Assembly (NCBI GenBank): GCA_002402045.2
Contig: NVUX02000074.1
Coordinates: 62,001-126,000 of the forward strand
Source of the DNA: Paracoccaceae bacterium
Lineage (GTDB): Bacteria; Pseudomonadota; Alphaproteobacteria; Rhodobacterales; Rhodobacteraceae
DNA: 64,000 nt
Direction of reading: 5' to 3'
The notes below the pieces were generated by a model that was not told the origin of the DNA, made no database searches, and saw only the letters and a program-made list of their open reading frames with translations. Below, in pieces: positions 1-9,450 of the stretch; the first letter of the stretch is position 1, and the number at the start of each line of letters is the position of its first letter. The position numbers and the translations under genes were made by a program.

Positions 1-1857
1 TACCTGACGGACGAATACACCCCAGAAGCGGTGGAAGAGCGTTGCGGTATTTCAGCCGCGCGTATCCGTTCTATCGCCGCAGATATCGCCCGCGTAGCCT
101 TCGATGAGGAAATCACACTCGATATTCCGTGGACGGATTGGAAGGGCGAAAAGCACGAAACGATGACAGGCCGCCCCGTGGCGATGCACGCGATGCGCGG
201 CATCTCGGCCCATTCCAACGGCTTTCAAACCGCCCGCGCTTTGCATATACTGCAAATCCTGATCGGCTCGGTTGAGGTGCCCGGCGGTTTCCGCTTCAAG
301 CCGCCTTATCCGAAATCGGTGGAGGACCACCCAAAGCCGCACCACGATGTGACCCCCGGCGCGCCGCTAAATGGCCCGCATTTGGGCTACCCTCGTGGGC
401 CAGAAGACCTGTGCATTGACGAAGATGGCAAAGCCAAGCGTATCGACAAAGCCTTTACGTGGGAAAACCCGCTTTCGGCCCACGGCATGATGCATATGGT
501 GATTTCAAATGCCCACGCGGGCGACCCCTATAAAATTGACACCCTGTTTATGTATATGGCGAATATGTCGTGGAACTCGTCTATGAATACGTCGCAAGTT
601 ATGGACATGCTGCGAGACAAAGACGAGGACGGGAATTACATTATCCCGAATATCATCTATTCTGATGCCTACAGCTCAGAAATGGTCGCCTTCGCGGACC
701 TTATCCTGCCAGACACCACCTACCTTGAGCGCCATGATTGCATTAGCCTGCTGGACCGCCCGATTTGCGAAGCCGATGGCTTAGCTGACAGCATCCGCTG
801 GCCGGTGGTGGAGCCAGACCGCGATGTGCGCGGCTTCCAATCTGTGCTGATTGAGCTGGGTGCGCGCCTTGGCCTGCCAGCGATGGTCAATGAAGATGGC
901 TCGGCGAAGTTTAAGGATTACGCCGATTATATTGTTAACCACGAGCGCCGGCCCGGCGTTGGGCCACTAGCTGGCTGGCGTGGCAAAGACGGCAAGGGCA
1001 AAGGGCGCGGCGAGCCAAACCCCAAGCAGCTTAATAAATACATCGAAAACGGTGGCTTTTGGCATGAACAAATCAAGCCAGAAAACGCGTTTTATAAGCC
1101 GTGGAACAAGGGCTACCAAGAGTGGGCCGTGGAGCGCGGCATCTTTGATAAAGAGTCGCCCTACGTGTTTACGGTCTACCAAGAGATTATCCAGAAATTC
1201 CGCCTCGCAGCCGAAGGCCACGGCGATATTCAACCGCCAGAGCACCTGCGCGCGCAAGTAAAAATGGCGATGGATCCGCTGCCATTCTGGTATGAACCTT
1301 TTGAGCAAACCCTGATAAATAAAGACGAATATCCCATTCATGCACTCACCCAGCGCCCTATGGCGATGTATCACTCTTGGGGTACACAAAACGCGTGGCT
1401 GCGCCAAATTCATGGCCGCAACCCGCTGTTTATCTCGGGCGAGCTTTGGGCCGAGCATGGCTTTGCTGAGGGCGATTGGGCGCAAGTTACATCGCCCAAC
1501 GGCACCATCACGGTGCCGGTTGTGCTGATGGAAGCGCTCAACGCCAAAACCGTTTGGACATGGAACGCGATCGGCAAACGCAAGGGCGCTTGGGCGCTGG
1601 GCGAAGACGCGCCGGAAACCAAAGAGGGGTTTTTGCTGAACCACCTTATTAGCGAGCTTTTGCCCGCCAAAAAGGACGGCCAGCGCTGGAGCAACTCAGA
1701 CCCGGTAACCGGCCAAGCCGCATGGTTTGACCTTCGGGTGAATATCAAACGGGTAGGTGCCCCCGCTGATTTGCAAACCAGCCCAACATTCGCGCCCCAA
1801 GCCTCACCCGTAGGCAAAGGGCCAAAAGACATAGCCTTCGGGGAGGAATGGAAATGA
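1..1857 (+). CDS. soeA: Molybdopterin oxidoreductase (DMSO reductase family), SoeA-like sulfite dehydrogenase catalytic subunit; 5' end truncated by window
   Basis: Frame stays open from base 1 (YLTDEYTPEAVEERCGIS...); DMSO-reductase-type C-terminal region; followed directly by a four-cluster FeS subunit and a DmsC/NrfD-type anchor. Confidence 0.75.
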   Translation, partial: YLTDEYTPEAVEERCGISAARIRSIAADIARVAFDEEITLDIPWTDWKGEKHETMTGRPVAMHAMRGISAHSNGFQTARALHILQILIGSVEVPGGFRFKPPYPKSVEDHPKPHHDVTPGAPLNGPHLGYPRGPEDLCIDEDGKAKRIDKAFTWENPLSAHGMMHMVISNAHAGDPYKIDTLFMYMANMSWNSSMNTSQVMDMLRDKDEDGNYIIPNIIYSDAYSSEMVAFADLILPDTTYLERHDCISLLDRPICEADGLADSIRWPVVEPDRDVRGFQSVLIELGARLGLPAMVNEDGSAKFKDYADYIVNHERRPGVGPLAGWRGKDGKGKGRGEPNPKQLNKYIENGGFWHEQIKPENAFYKPWNKGYQEWAVERGIFDKESPYVFTVYQEIIQKFRLAAEGHGDIQPPEHLRAQVKMAMDPLPFWYEPFEQTLINKDEYPIHALTQRPMAMYHSWGTQNAWLRQIHGRNPLFISGELWAEHGFAEGDWAQVTSPNGTITVPVVLMEALNAKTVWTWNAIGKRKGAWALGEDAPETKEGFLLNHLISELLPAKKDGQRWSNSDPVTGQAAWFDLRVNIKRVGAPADLQTSPTFAPQASPVGKGPKDIAFGEEWK

Positions 1858-2594
1858 CCCAGCTACCTACATCAACCCAAAAAAAGCTCGGGCTGGTCAT
1901 TGACCTAGACACCTGCGTCGGCTGCCATGCCTGCGTGATTTCGTGCAAAGGCTGGAACACCAATGAATATGGCGCGCCGCTTTCAGATATGGACGCTTAC
2001 GGCGGCGACCCGTCTGGGACCTTCCTCAACCGCGTGCACACATTTGAGGCCAAGGCCGAGGGCTGCGCCTCGCAAACGGTTCACTTTCCGAAATCCTGCC
2101 TGCACTGCGAAGATGCTCCCTGCGTGCCGGTTTGCCCCACGGGCGCTAGCTATAAGCGCGAGGAAGATGGCATTGTGCTGGTCAATGAAGACAAATGTAT
2201 GGGCTGCGGTTTGTGCGCTTGGGCCTGCCCATATGGCGCGCGCGAGCTAGACCAAATGGCCGGTGTGATGAAGAAATGCACACTCTGTGTTGACCGGATT
2301 TACAACGAAAACCTGCCGGAGGAAGACCGCATTCCAAGCTGCGTGCGCACCTGCCCCTCTGGCGCGCGGCATTTTGGTGATTTCGCAGACCCGGACAGCC
2401 ATGTTTCCAAGCTTGTTGCGGAGCGCGGCGGCATGGACCTGATGCCCGAGCAAGGCACCAAGCCGGTTAACAAATATCTGCCCCCACGGCCCAAGGCCGA
2501 TGTAAATGGCACCCAAGCCCCAGCTCTCGAAGCGCAATCCGAAGAAATCACTGGTTTCCTCGGCTGGCTCGACCGTACTTTGGAGAAAATCTGA
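1848..2594 (+). CDS. soeB: 4Fe-4S ferredoxin-type electron transfer subunit (SoeB-like)
   Basis: Cys clusters DTCVGCHACVISC, CLHCEDAPCVPVCPTGA, CMGCGLCAWACPYG, CTLCVDR; overlaps upstream subunit. Confidence 0.8.
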   Translation: MEMTQLPTSTQKKLGLVIDLDTCVGCHACVISCKGWNTNEYGAPLSDMDAYGGDPSGTFLNRVHTFEAKAEGCASQTVHFPKSCLHCEDAPCVPVCPTGASYKREEDGIVLVNEDKCMGCGLCAWACPYGARELDQMAGVMKKCTLCVDRIYNENLPEEDRIPSCVRTCPSGARHFGDFADPDSHVSKLVAERGGMDLMPEQGTKPVNKYLPPRPKADVNGTQAPALEAQSEEITGFLGWLDRTLEKI

Positions 2595-3469
2595 TGCATC
2601 CAGCACCTTCTGTCATCATCTTCAGCACTATCTCGGGCCTCGGCTTTGGCTTGATGCTGTTTTTGGGCCTTGGCCTGCCGGATGTGTCCGGCTGGGTTGC
2701 GGCTACCTTTGCCACCTTGGCGCTCGGGCTGGCAACCATCGGGCTTCTGGCCTCCACCTTCCACCTCGGAAAACCCAAAAACGCAATTTACGCCTTTAGT
2801 CAGTGGAAAACCTCTTGGCTTTCGCGCGAGGGTATTTTGGCGGTGCTCACACTCGTGGTGTTTTTCATCTATGCCGCACTGTGGGCGTTTATGGATAATC
2901 GCATTGCTATGCTGGGCTATCTGGCTGCGGCTTTGGCAATGGGAACCGTGTTCACCACCTCGATGATCTATGCTCAGCTCAAAACCGTGCCGCGCTGGAA
3001 CACCGCCGTGACCCCGCTGCTTTTCCTGCTGTATGCCTCAGCGGGCGGCGCGCTGCTGTCCAACCAAATGACGGTAGCACTGGTGTTGCTCGGCCTCATT
3101 ATTGCCTTTCAGGCAATGGCGTGGTTTCAGGGCGATACGGCGTTTGCGCGCTCCGGCTCCAGCATTGAAACTGCCACCGGCCTTGGCAACCTCGGCAAAG
3201 TGCGGCTGCTTGAAAAGCCGCACTCGGGCAAAAACTACTTGCTACAAGAAATGGTATATGTGGTGGGCCGCAAGCATGCCGCCAAGCTGCGGGTGCTGTC
3301 GCTGGTGCTGGTGGCCCTGCTGCCCGCGCTGCTGATCCTGCTGACCGAGGTGAACCACGTGGTTGCGATTGTGATCCTGCTTTCACACATCGTCGGGCTT
3401 TTTGCCCAGCGCTGGCTGTTTTTTGCCCAAGCCGAGCATGTGGTCGGGCTATATTACGACGCCCGCTAA
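2594..3469 (+). CDS. soeC: DmsC-family membrane anchor subunit (SoeC-like)
   Basis: Multi-TM protein, TGA/ATG overlap with soeB, operon position. Confidence 0.75.
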   Translation: MHPAPSVIIFSTISGLGFGLMLFLGLGLPDVSGWVAATFATLALGLATIGLLASTFHLGKPKNAIYAFSQWKTSWLSREGILAVLTLVVFFIYAALWAFMDNRIAMLGYLAAALAMGTVFTTSMIYAQLKTVPRWNTAVTPLLFLLYASAGGALLSNQMTVALVLLGLIIAFQAMAWFQGDTAFARSGSSIETATGLGNLGKVRLLEKPHSGKNYLLQEMVYVVGRKHAAKLRVLSLVLVALLPALLILLTEVNHVVAIVILLSHIVGLFAQRWLFFAQAEHVVGLYYDAR

Positions 3470-3474
3470 AAACT

Positions 3475-4164
3475 ATGAAAGCCCCGCCAATGCCTACACC
3501 TCGCAAACTGCCAAAGACCGCCAGCGTGGCGCTGCCTTCGGAAAACGGTAAACTACACGCGCCTTCTGCCTGTCGCAATGTGGGCGCGATTGTGGATGCG
3601 CTTACGCCCTTGGCGCCAAGCCGAGGCAAGGCGCTGGAAATTGCGAGCGGGACCGGCGAACACATGGTGCGCTTTGCCGCGGCCTTTCCGGCTTTGAGCT
3701 GGCAGCCAACAGATATTGAACCTGCCCGCCTGAATAGCATCGCCGCATGGTGTGACGAGGCTGGGCTAACAAATGTAAACCCACCGGTGATACTTGATGC
3801 AACTGTGGCGGGCTGGGCGGAGGGTTTTGGCGGCCAAAACCTGATATTCCTCTCAAACTTGCTGCATCTCATTAGCCCTGAGGAAGCCAATACAATTATT
3901 GCTGAATCTGCCAAGGCTTTGGCCCCGGGCGGCTTATTGGTGATCTACGGCCCATTTTTGCGCGGAGATGATTTTGCCAGCGAGGCGGATCGGCAATTTG
4001 ATGAAAGCTTGCGCGCAGAGGCGTCTGAGATTGGTTATAAGTCATTTGAAAGCATTCAGGAGCTTCAGTCCAAAGCGGGGCTTGTCGCGCTCGCTCCAAT
4101 TGCAATGCCGTCCAGCAACTTGCTTTTGGTTGCGAAACACGCGCCGCGAGGGTCAAAAAATTAA
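3475..4164 (+). CDS. DUF938-type class I SAM-dependent methyltransferase
   Basis: ALEIASGTGEHMVRFAAAFPALSWQPTDI motif and RNVGAIVDAL N-terminus. Confidence 0.75.
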   Translation: MKAPPMPTPRKLPKTASVALPSENGKLHAPSACRNVGAIVDALTPLAPSRGKALEIASGTGEHMVRFAAAFPALSWQPTDIEPARLNSIAAWCDEAGLTNVNPPVILDATVAGWAEGFGGQNLIFLSNLLHLISPEEANTIIAESAKALAPGGLLVIYGPFLRGDDFASEADRQFDESLRAEASEIGYKSFESIQELQSKAGLVALAPIAMPSSNLLLVAKHAPRGSKN

Positions 4165-4298
4165 CCCATGCCGATTTGTCAGGATTGACATTGCCGCCGC
4201 TAAAGGGCATCCCCTTATTAACCATCTCGTGGTTTAACGTATGAGCGGCGCTCTTGGTGCCGTATCGATAAATTTAGACGAAAAGCAGTTCAAACCGG

Positions 4299-5318
4299 AT
4301 GACATCACCCCTGCCGCAACCTGAATCCGCCCGCAATTGGGTACGTATTCTTGCCAAATATCGCGAACCAAGCCTTAAACGCTCCAGCTTTGAGCTGGCG
4401 GTTAGTTTCTTTCCTTTCGCCATATTGGCCGTGCTGGCATGGATGTCCCTTTCGGTCAGCTATTGGCTAACCTTTGCGATTTCGCTGGCGAATGGCCTGT
4501 TTCTGGTGCGGATGTTTATCATCCAACATGATTGCGGCCATGGCAGCTTTTTTGGCAATCGCCACGCCAATAACTGGGTTGGCCGGATCATCGGCGTATT
4601 TACCCTTACCCCTTATAAAGTGTGGCGGCGCAGTCATTCCATTCATCATTCGGCCTCGGGCAATCTTGATAAGCGCGGCATTGGCGATGTTTACACGCTG
4701 ACCGTTGCGGAATTCGAGGCCCTGCCGCGATTTAAGCGTGCGGGTTACCGCGCGTATCGCAACCCGCTCTTTATGTTTGTTTGTGCGCCGGCGCTGCTAT
4801 TCATGGTGCAAAACCGCGTACCCCTTAGCATGATGCGCTCGTGGGAATACTGGATGAGTGCAATGGGCACGAACGCAATGGTTGCTATGATGATCGGGCT
4901 TATGCTGTGGTTTGGTGGCTTTGCAGCCTTGCTGCTTATCTTTTTGCCCACGTTGCTTATGGCCGCCACGCTTGGCGTGTGGCTGTTTTATGTGCAGCAC
5001 CAGTTTGAAAACGCGCAGTGGGACCATGCCGAAAATTGGGATTTACACGAAGCCGCTTTGATGGGCAGCTCCTATTATGTGCTCCCCGGCGTGCTGCGCT
5101 GGTTTAGTGGCAATATTGGCATTCACCACGTGCACCACCTTTATAGCCGCATTCCGTTTTACCGGCTGATGGAGGTTTTGCGTGAAAACTCCGCGCTGGC
5201 AAACCTGAACCGGATGACCATTCGGCAAAGCCTGAAAAGCGCGCAGATGCACTTGTGGGATGAGGGCAGCCGCAAGCTGGTTTCCTTTTCGCAAGCCCGC
5301 AAACTGCACTTAGCTTAA
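4299..5318 (+). CDS. Membrane fatty acid desaturase
   Basis: Histidine boxes HDCGHGSFF, HSIHH, HVHHLYSRIP; multiple TM segments. Confidence 0.85.
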   Translation: MTSPLPQPESARNWVRILAKYREPSLKRSSFELAVSFFPFAILAVLAWMSLSVSYWLTFAISLANGLFLVRMFIIQHDCGHGSFFGNRHANNWVGRIIGVFTLTPYKVWRRSHSIHHSASGNLDKRGIGDVYTLTVAEFEALPRFKRAGYRAYRNPLFMFVCAPALLFMVQNRVPLSMMRSWEYWMSAMGTNAMVAMMIGLMLWFGGFAALLLIFLPTLLMAATLGVWLFYVQHQFENAQWDHAENWDLHEAALMGSSYYVLPGVLRWFSGNIGIHHVHHLYSRIPFYRLMEVLRENSALANLNRMTIRQSLKSAQMHLWDEGSRKLVSFSQARKLHLA

Positions 5319-5810
5319 CGGGAAAAACCGCAAGGCTAGCAAGGTAAGCCCGCCCGCTATCAGCGGGAGGATGAGTGAAACGGCAACCCTTAGCGCTGTG
5401 AGCTGCCAGCCATAAAACCCAGCCTCAAGTGGAATGCGCAATACCGAAAGCGTGGCCAGCGAGGTTGCGTAGGTCATCAGCACCGCCACCCCCACGCCTG
5501 ATTTATATAGCCCGGCAATAATTGGCAGCCCAACGATGCTGCCGCCCGGGGTAACAATGCCAGCGATCCACGCAAGGCCGATCCCCTTCCAGCCCGATGA
5601 ATCCGACAGCCAGTTTTCCACCAAGCCCTTCGGCAGCAAAACCTGGGTAAAGCCCGCCAGCATCATCGCAATTATCAGTATAGGGAAAAACCCGAGCAGC
5701 TGTTTGCCCGAGGTTTGCATACCCGCCTTAAAGGTGCCTTCGCCTTGCCACACCGCCAGCGCCATCAAAACAAGTAGGAAGCCGGCCATGCCGATTGCTG
5801 TGGCTTTCAT
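5310..5810 (-). CDS. Half-size permease-like membrane protein (about 166 aa)
   Basis: Hydrophobic protein with GIVTPGGSIVGLPIIAGLYKSGVGVAVLMTYATSLATLSV loop reminiscent of ArsP/DUF318-type permeases; ATGA overlap with upstream CDS. Confidence 0.6.
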   Translation of the reverse strand: MKATAIGMAGFLLVLMALAVWQGEGTFKAGMQTSGKQLLGFFPILIIAMMLAGFTQVLLPKGLVENWLSDSSGWKGIGLAWIAGIVTPGGSIVGLPIIAGLYKSGVGVAVLMTYATSLATLSVLRIPLEAGFYGWQLTALRVAVSLILPLIAGGLTLLALRFFPLS

Positions 5811-8428
5811 GATGTTTCTTCCGTGATAATTTCTACATATCCGGCCTCACCATTCACCCGCAAACGATCGCCGGTTTTTATGGTTTTGGTGGCCACAGGC
5901 ACACCCACCACCGCCGGAATCCCGTATTCTCGCGCCACCACCGAGCCGTGGGTCATCAGCCCGCCCACTTCCGTCACCAGCGCGCCTGCGTTCACAAAAA
6001 GCGGGGTCCAGCCCGGGTCGGTGAAGGGGGCCACAAGAATTTCGCCGGGAACCAAAATCTCGGTGGCGGGGTCTTTTACCACGCGGGCAATACCCTCATA
6101 AATACCCGCAGAAACCGGAGAGCCAATGAGCGCGCCTTCAGGGGCACCCTCTATCGACAAATTGGGCCGCGGAATTTCGCCTTCACTGGTCATAACCCTT
6201 GGCGGGGTGCGTTTGGCATTTACCGCAAAAACCGCGCGGCGAGCGGTTATGATATCCTGAAGGGGCGTGCCTTTGGCCAGCGCGCGCTTCACTTCGGGAA
6301 TGGTCAGGAACCAGATATCCTCTGGCGCTTCCAACACATCATTTTCAGACAAGCTCTGGCCAATATCGACCAGCACGGCTTTCACCTCAGACAATACCTG
6401 AATCATCAAGAACTTATGGTGCTCCCGCAATGCCCCAAGATCGCGCGCCACTTTTATCAGGCGCTTCACCAGCGGCCGCTTTAGCCCGCGCGACCAGCCT
6501 TTTAGGTGTTTCGGAATCTCGCCCGCTGCAATATCACTTTTGCGGGTCAGCTCGTTATAATGGCGGCGATGCGCGCCCAGCGTGTCATGGGCTGTCATGC
6601 CAATAACCATCTGCAAAAGCGAGCTTGGATCTTCACCCCAGCGCGGTCGGCTGGCATCTATTTCTGAAAGGCCACGGGCGCCGTATTGGTTCAAGAATTC
6701 TTGCCATGCGATCAGGAAGCTCGAACCCTTCGCCGCGCCCAAGCCTTGGCCATCTTTCAGCTGCCCCAAAAGCGCCTCGGATTGGCGCAATTCATCAGCC
6801 AAATCCCCGATAGAAAGGTTCATTTCTGTCACTACATTTCCAACCAGCCCGCGCTCTAAATCATTAACGCGGGCGGTGTTTTCTGGCCCCGCCAAGCGCC
6901 GTAACAGCCGCTGGCCCACCAGCCCGGCCACCATGCGCGGGGTAAATTTACCCACGGCAGGCATCACACCGCGAAGGGCGCTCAGGGCCGAATCCAAACT
7001 TTTGGCTAGGCTTTGCGCAGCCGCAATCTGTGCTCTTGTTTGCGAAATGTAGCTTGAAATCACCTCATTTGCCTGCCCCACCGCGCCCTCGGTTTGCTTA
7101 AAAAACAGATTATGCGGAACCAGTAGCAGATACGGCAGCATGGCCCACACAAGCCGCCCAAGCTTTAAGCGCTCACCTTTTTCATGCAGCGCTGGCCGGG
7201 TTGAAAGCTCGGCCACAGCCGCTTGGGCGAGCTGGTCTGCCACGACCATCAGCTTGATAAACATCTTGCCAAAACGGCGGTGGCGCAAAAGTGGGCTGAT
7301 ATCGCCATAAAGCCGCCCGCCGATATCATGCAAATAGCGGTATTCACCGTTTTCATTTAGCCCGACAGGGGGGAAGTATTTCCAGATCGACACCGAAAGC
7401 GGCGGCATCGGGTCGGTCATCACCTGCAAATGCGACAGGCTAAGGAACACATGAAATGCACCATCATCGACCGTGGCCAAAGGGTAAAGCGAGGTGATCG
7501 GGCGGGACTGGGTGATGAATATCTTATCGCCCTCAAGCGCCCACTCAATATCTTGTGGGCTGCCATAATGCGCTTCAATTTTGCAGCCAATGTCAGACAA
7601 TGCCTTGATTTGGAAATCCGTTAGCGCGGGGCGGGTTTGTGCGGCTTCAGGCAGATCAACCGTTTCGGTGCCGCCTTCTTTAAGCGGCAAAATAGCGATC
7701 TTCTTCTCGGCAATTTTGCGGGTTATTATCTCGCCACTGGGTTTATCCACTTGATAAAGATCAGCGCTTACCAAGCCGGAAACCAGCGCCTCGCCCAAGC
7801 CAAAACTGGCATCAATGGAGCAGGTATTTCGATTTTCCGAAATTGGATCAGCGGTGAACAGAATGCCGGAAACATCGGGCATAACCATGCGCTGAACAAC
7901 CGCCGAAAGTGCCACCAACCGATGCGGGAAACCATTTTGAATCCGGTAAAGAATGGCGCGGTCGGTAAAGAGCGAGATAAAGCAGTTTTTAACCTGCGCA
8001 AGGATTTTAGCTTCGCCAATGACGTTAAGATAGGTGTCTTGCTGCCCCGCAAAAGAGGCGCTTGGCAGGTCTTCTGCGGTGGCTGAAGACCGCACGGCAT
8101 ATGCATGCTCTGCCCCGGCCGCGCGCCAGCTTTTAACAATGGCCTTGGCCACAGGTTTGGGCATTTCATGCCGATTCATCAGCCCGCGCACGGCTGTGCC
8201 AGCCGCCCGAATACTGTTAAGATCACGTGGGTCCAGCCCCTCTAGCGCTTCATATATTTGCTTTTCAAATGGCGCAATAAAGGCGTGATAAGCCTTGGTG
8301 GTCACGCAAAACCCCGGCGGCACCGGAAAGCCAGCGCCCGTCATCTCACCAAGGTTTGCGCCCTTGCCACCCACCAGTGCGATATCGTTTTTTCGGATAT
8401 CTTCAAAACTCTGGGTGAATTCAGGCAT
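5807..8428 (-). CDS. PEP/pyruvate-binding (PPDK_N) plus C-terminal phosphohistidine domain protein; rifampin phosphotransferase/PEP synthase-like
   Basis: VGGKGANLGEMTGAGFPVPPGFCVTT ATP-binding start, AVRSSATAEDLPSASFAGQQDTYLNV, C-terminal GGLMTHGSVVAREYGIPAVVGV; start taken at MPEFTQSFED rather than the longer ORF start. Confidence 0.8.
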   Translation of the reverse strand: MPEFTQSFEDIRKNDIALVGGKGANLGEMTGAGFPVPPGFCVTTKAYHAFIAPFEKQIYEALEGLDPRDLNSIRAAGTAVRGLMNRHEMPKPVAKAIVKSWRAAGAEHAYAVRSSATAEDLPSASFAGQQDTYLNVIGEAKILAQVKNCFISLFTDRAILYRIQNGFPHRLVALSAVVQRMVMPDVSGILFTADPISENRNTCSIDASFGLGEALVSGLVSADLYQVDKPSGEIITRKIAEKKIAILPLKEGGTETVDLPEAAQTRPALTDFQIKALSDIGCKIEAHYGSPQDIEWALEGDKIFITQSRPITSLYPLATVDDGAFHVFLSLSHLQVMTDPMPPLSVSIWKYFPPVGLNENGEYRYLHDIGGRLYGDISPLLRHRRFGKMFIKLMVVADQLAQAAVAELSTRPALHEKGERLKLGRLVWAMLPYLLLVPHNLFFKQTEGAVGQANEVISSYISQTRAQIAAAQSLAKSLDSALSALRGVMPAVGKFTPRMVAGLVGQRLLRRLAGPENTARVNDLERGLVGNVVTEMNLSIGDLADELRQSEALLGQLKDGQGLGAAKGSSFLIAWQEFLNQYGARGLSEIDASRPRWGEDPSSLLQMVIGMTAHDTLGAHRRHYNELTRKSDIAAGEIPKHLKGWSRGLKRPLVKRLIKVARDLGALREHHKFLMIQVLSEVKAVLVDIGQSLSENDVLEAPEDIWFLTIPEVKRALAKGTPLQDIITARRAVFAVNAKRTPPRVMTSEGEIPRPNLSIEGAPEGALIGSPVSAGIYEGIARVVKDPATEILVPGEILVAPFTDPGWTPLFVNAGALVTEVGGLMTHGSVVAREYGIPAVVGVPVATKTIKTGDRLRVNGEAGYVEIITEETS

Positions 8429-9159
8429 TATGCGGCCCCTTTGGAAAGCGATGCGAAAAGCTGGCAAATGGAATGGCTGGCGGCCTTTATATCAACCGCC
8501 CCGCCTGCTGGCGCCAAAACCGTGTGCGCATGCACCATGCCAAAAAGGCTGGTGGTGAGCAGATTTGTATCTGCCGTGCCAGATATGTGCCCAGCATTTT
8601 GATGTCTCTGGAAAAAGCTGTTTAGGCGGGCAAAGGTGGAGTTGGTATCGTCGCGCAGCGATTTTAGATAGGTCCGGTCGGCCTCATTTCCCGAAAAAAT
8701 TAGCCGCACAAGGGTTTTGTGCTCAAACATAAAGCCCAGCAGATGGGTAACAATCACCGCAAGCTCTGCCCCAAAATCCCCATTTGTATCGGGTGGGAAC
8801 GCCGGCATTTTGTCTCGCGGTGTTTGTCGCTCGATAAAGGCGCGAATCAGCCCCTCTTTATCGGCAAACCGTCGGTAAATGGTGGCAGGGCCAACACCGG
8901 AGGCCTCGGCGATCGCCTCTATGGTGGCCGCCTTAAAGCCCTGAACCTGCGCCACCTCCATAACCCCGCGCATAATGCGCGCCTCAATCCCCAGCGCATC
9001 AGACCCTTGCAACAAAGCCAGAATTTTGTCTTTATTTCCAAGGTGTTTATAAATTGTCGGGCGAGACACATTGGCCGCGATAGCAATATCCGCCAGCGAA
9101 AATTTTTGGCCTTTTTGGGCGTAAAGCCTTTGGGCAATAGCGAGATAGGGGTGGGGCAT
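8428..9159 (-). CDS. TetR-family regulator with two tandem HTH motifs
   Basis: FSLADIAIAANVSRPTIYKHLGNKDKI and ATIEAIAEASGVGPATIYRRFADKEGLI in one protein; start MPHPYLAIA at 9159 with AGGTG upstream; TAATG junction with downstream CDS. Confidence 0.8.
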   Translation of the reverse strand: MPHPYLAIAQRLYAQKGQKFSLADIAIAANVSRPTIYKHLGNKDKILALLQGSDALGIEARIMRGVMEVAQVQGFKAATIEAIAEASGVGPATIYRRFADKEGLIRAFIERQTPRDKMPAFPPDTNGDFGAELAVIVTHLLGFMFEHKTLVRLIFSGNEADRTYLKSLRDDTNSTFARLNSFFQRHQNAGHISGTADTNLLTTSLFGMVHAHTVLAPAGGAVDIKAASHSICQLFASLSKGAA

Positions 9160-9162
9160 GAT

Positions 9163-9196
9163 ATTACACCTGATAGATATAACTATCAAGTGTAAT
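9163..9196. promoter_or_regulatory. Candidate TetR operator: inverted repeat ATTACACCTGATAG-ATATAA-CTATCAAGTGTAAT
   Basis: Arms 9163-9176 and 9183-9196 match 13/14 with a 6-bp spacer, 3 bp upstream of the TetR start codon. Confidence 0.75.
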
Positions 9197-9450
9197 CTTT
9201 TTGGGGCATATTTGTCAAGCCCCGCGCAAGTCTGCGCCGGTTTGGATATCTCCAATTGTCTATTTTGTTGCGGCGTGAAGGTGAGCCCGATGCAAGCCAA
9301 TTGGCACCGAACCCCTTTTATGCAAAAGCATAGGGGTTCGATGCTCATTGAATTTAGTTCACGATCAATGCGTTTCGCACCTGGATATGAAACGCCAAAA
9401 GCCTTCGCCAAGCGCTTAACCTTGGAAACTGGTGGCGGGGTTTGCCCGCC

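Noticed and set aside
4215-4238. TTAACCA...TGGTTTAA dyad, possible CtrA-like site
   Set aside because: TTAA spacing does not fit the TTAA-N7-TTAA consensus and the dyad is short and AT-rich; too weak to call.
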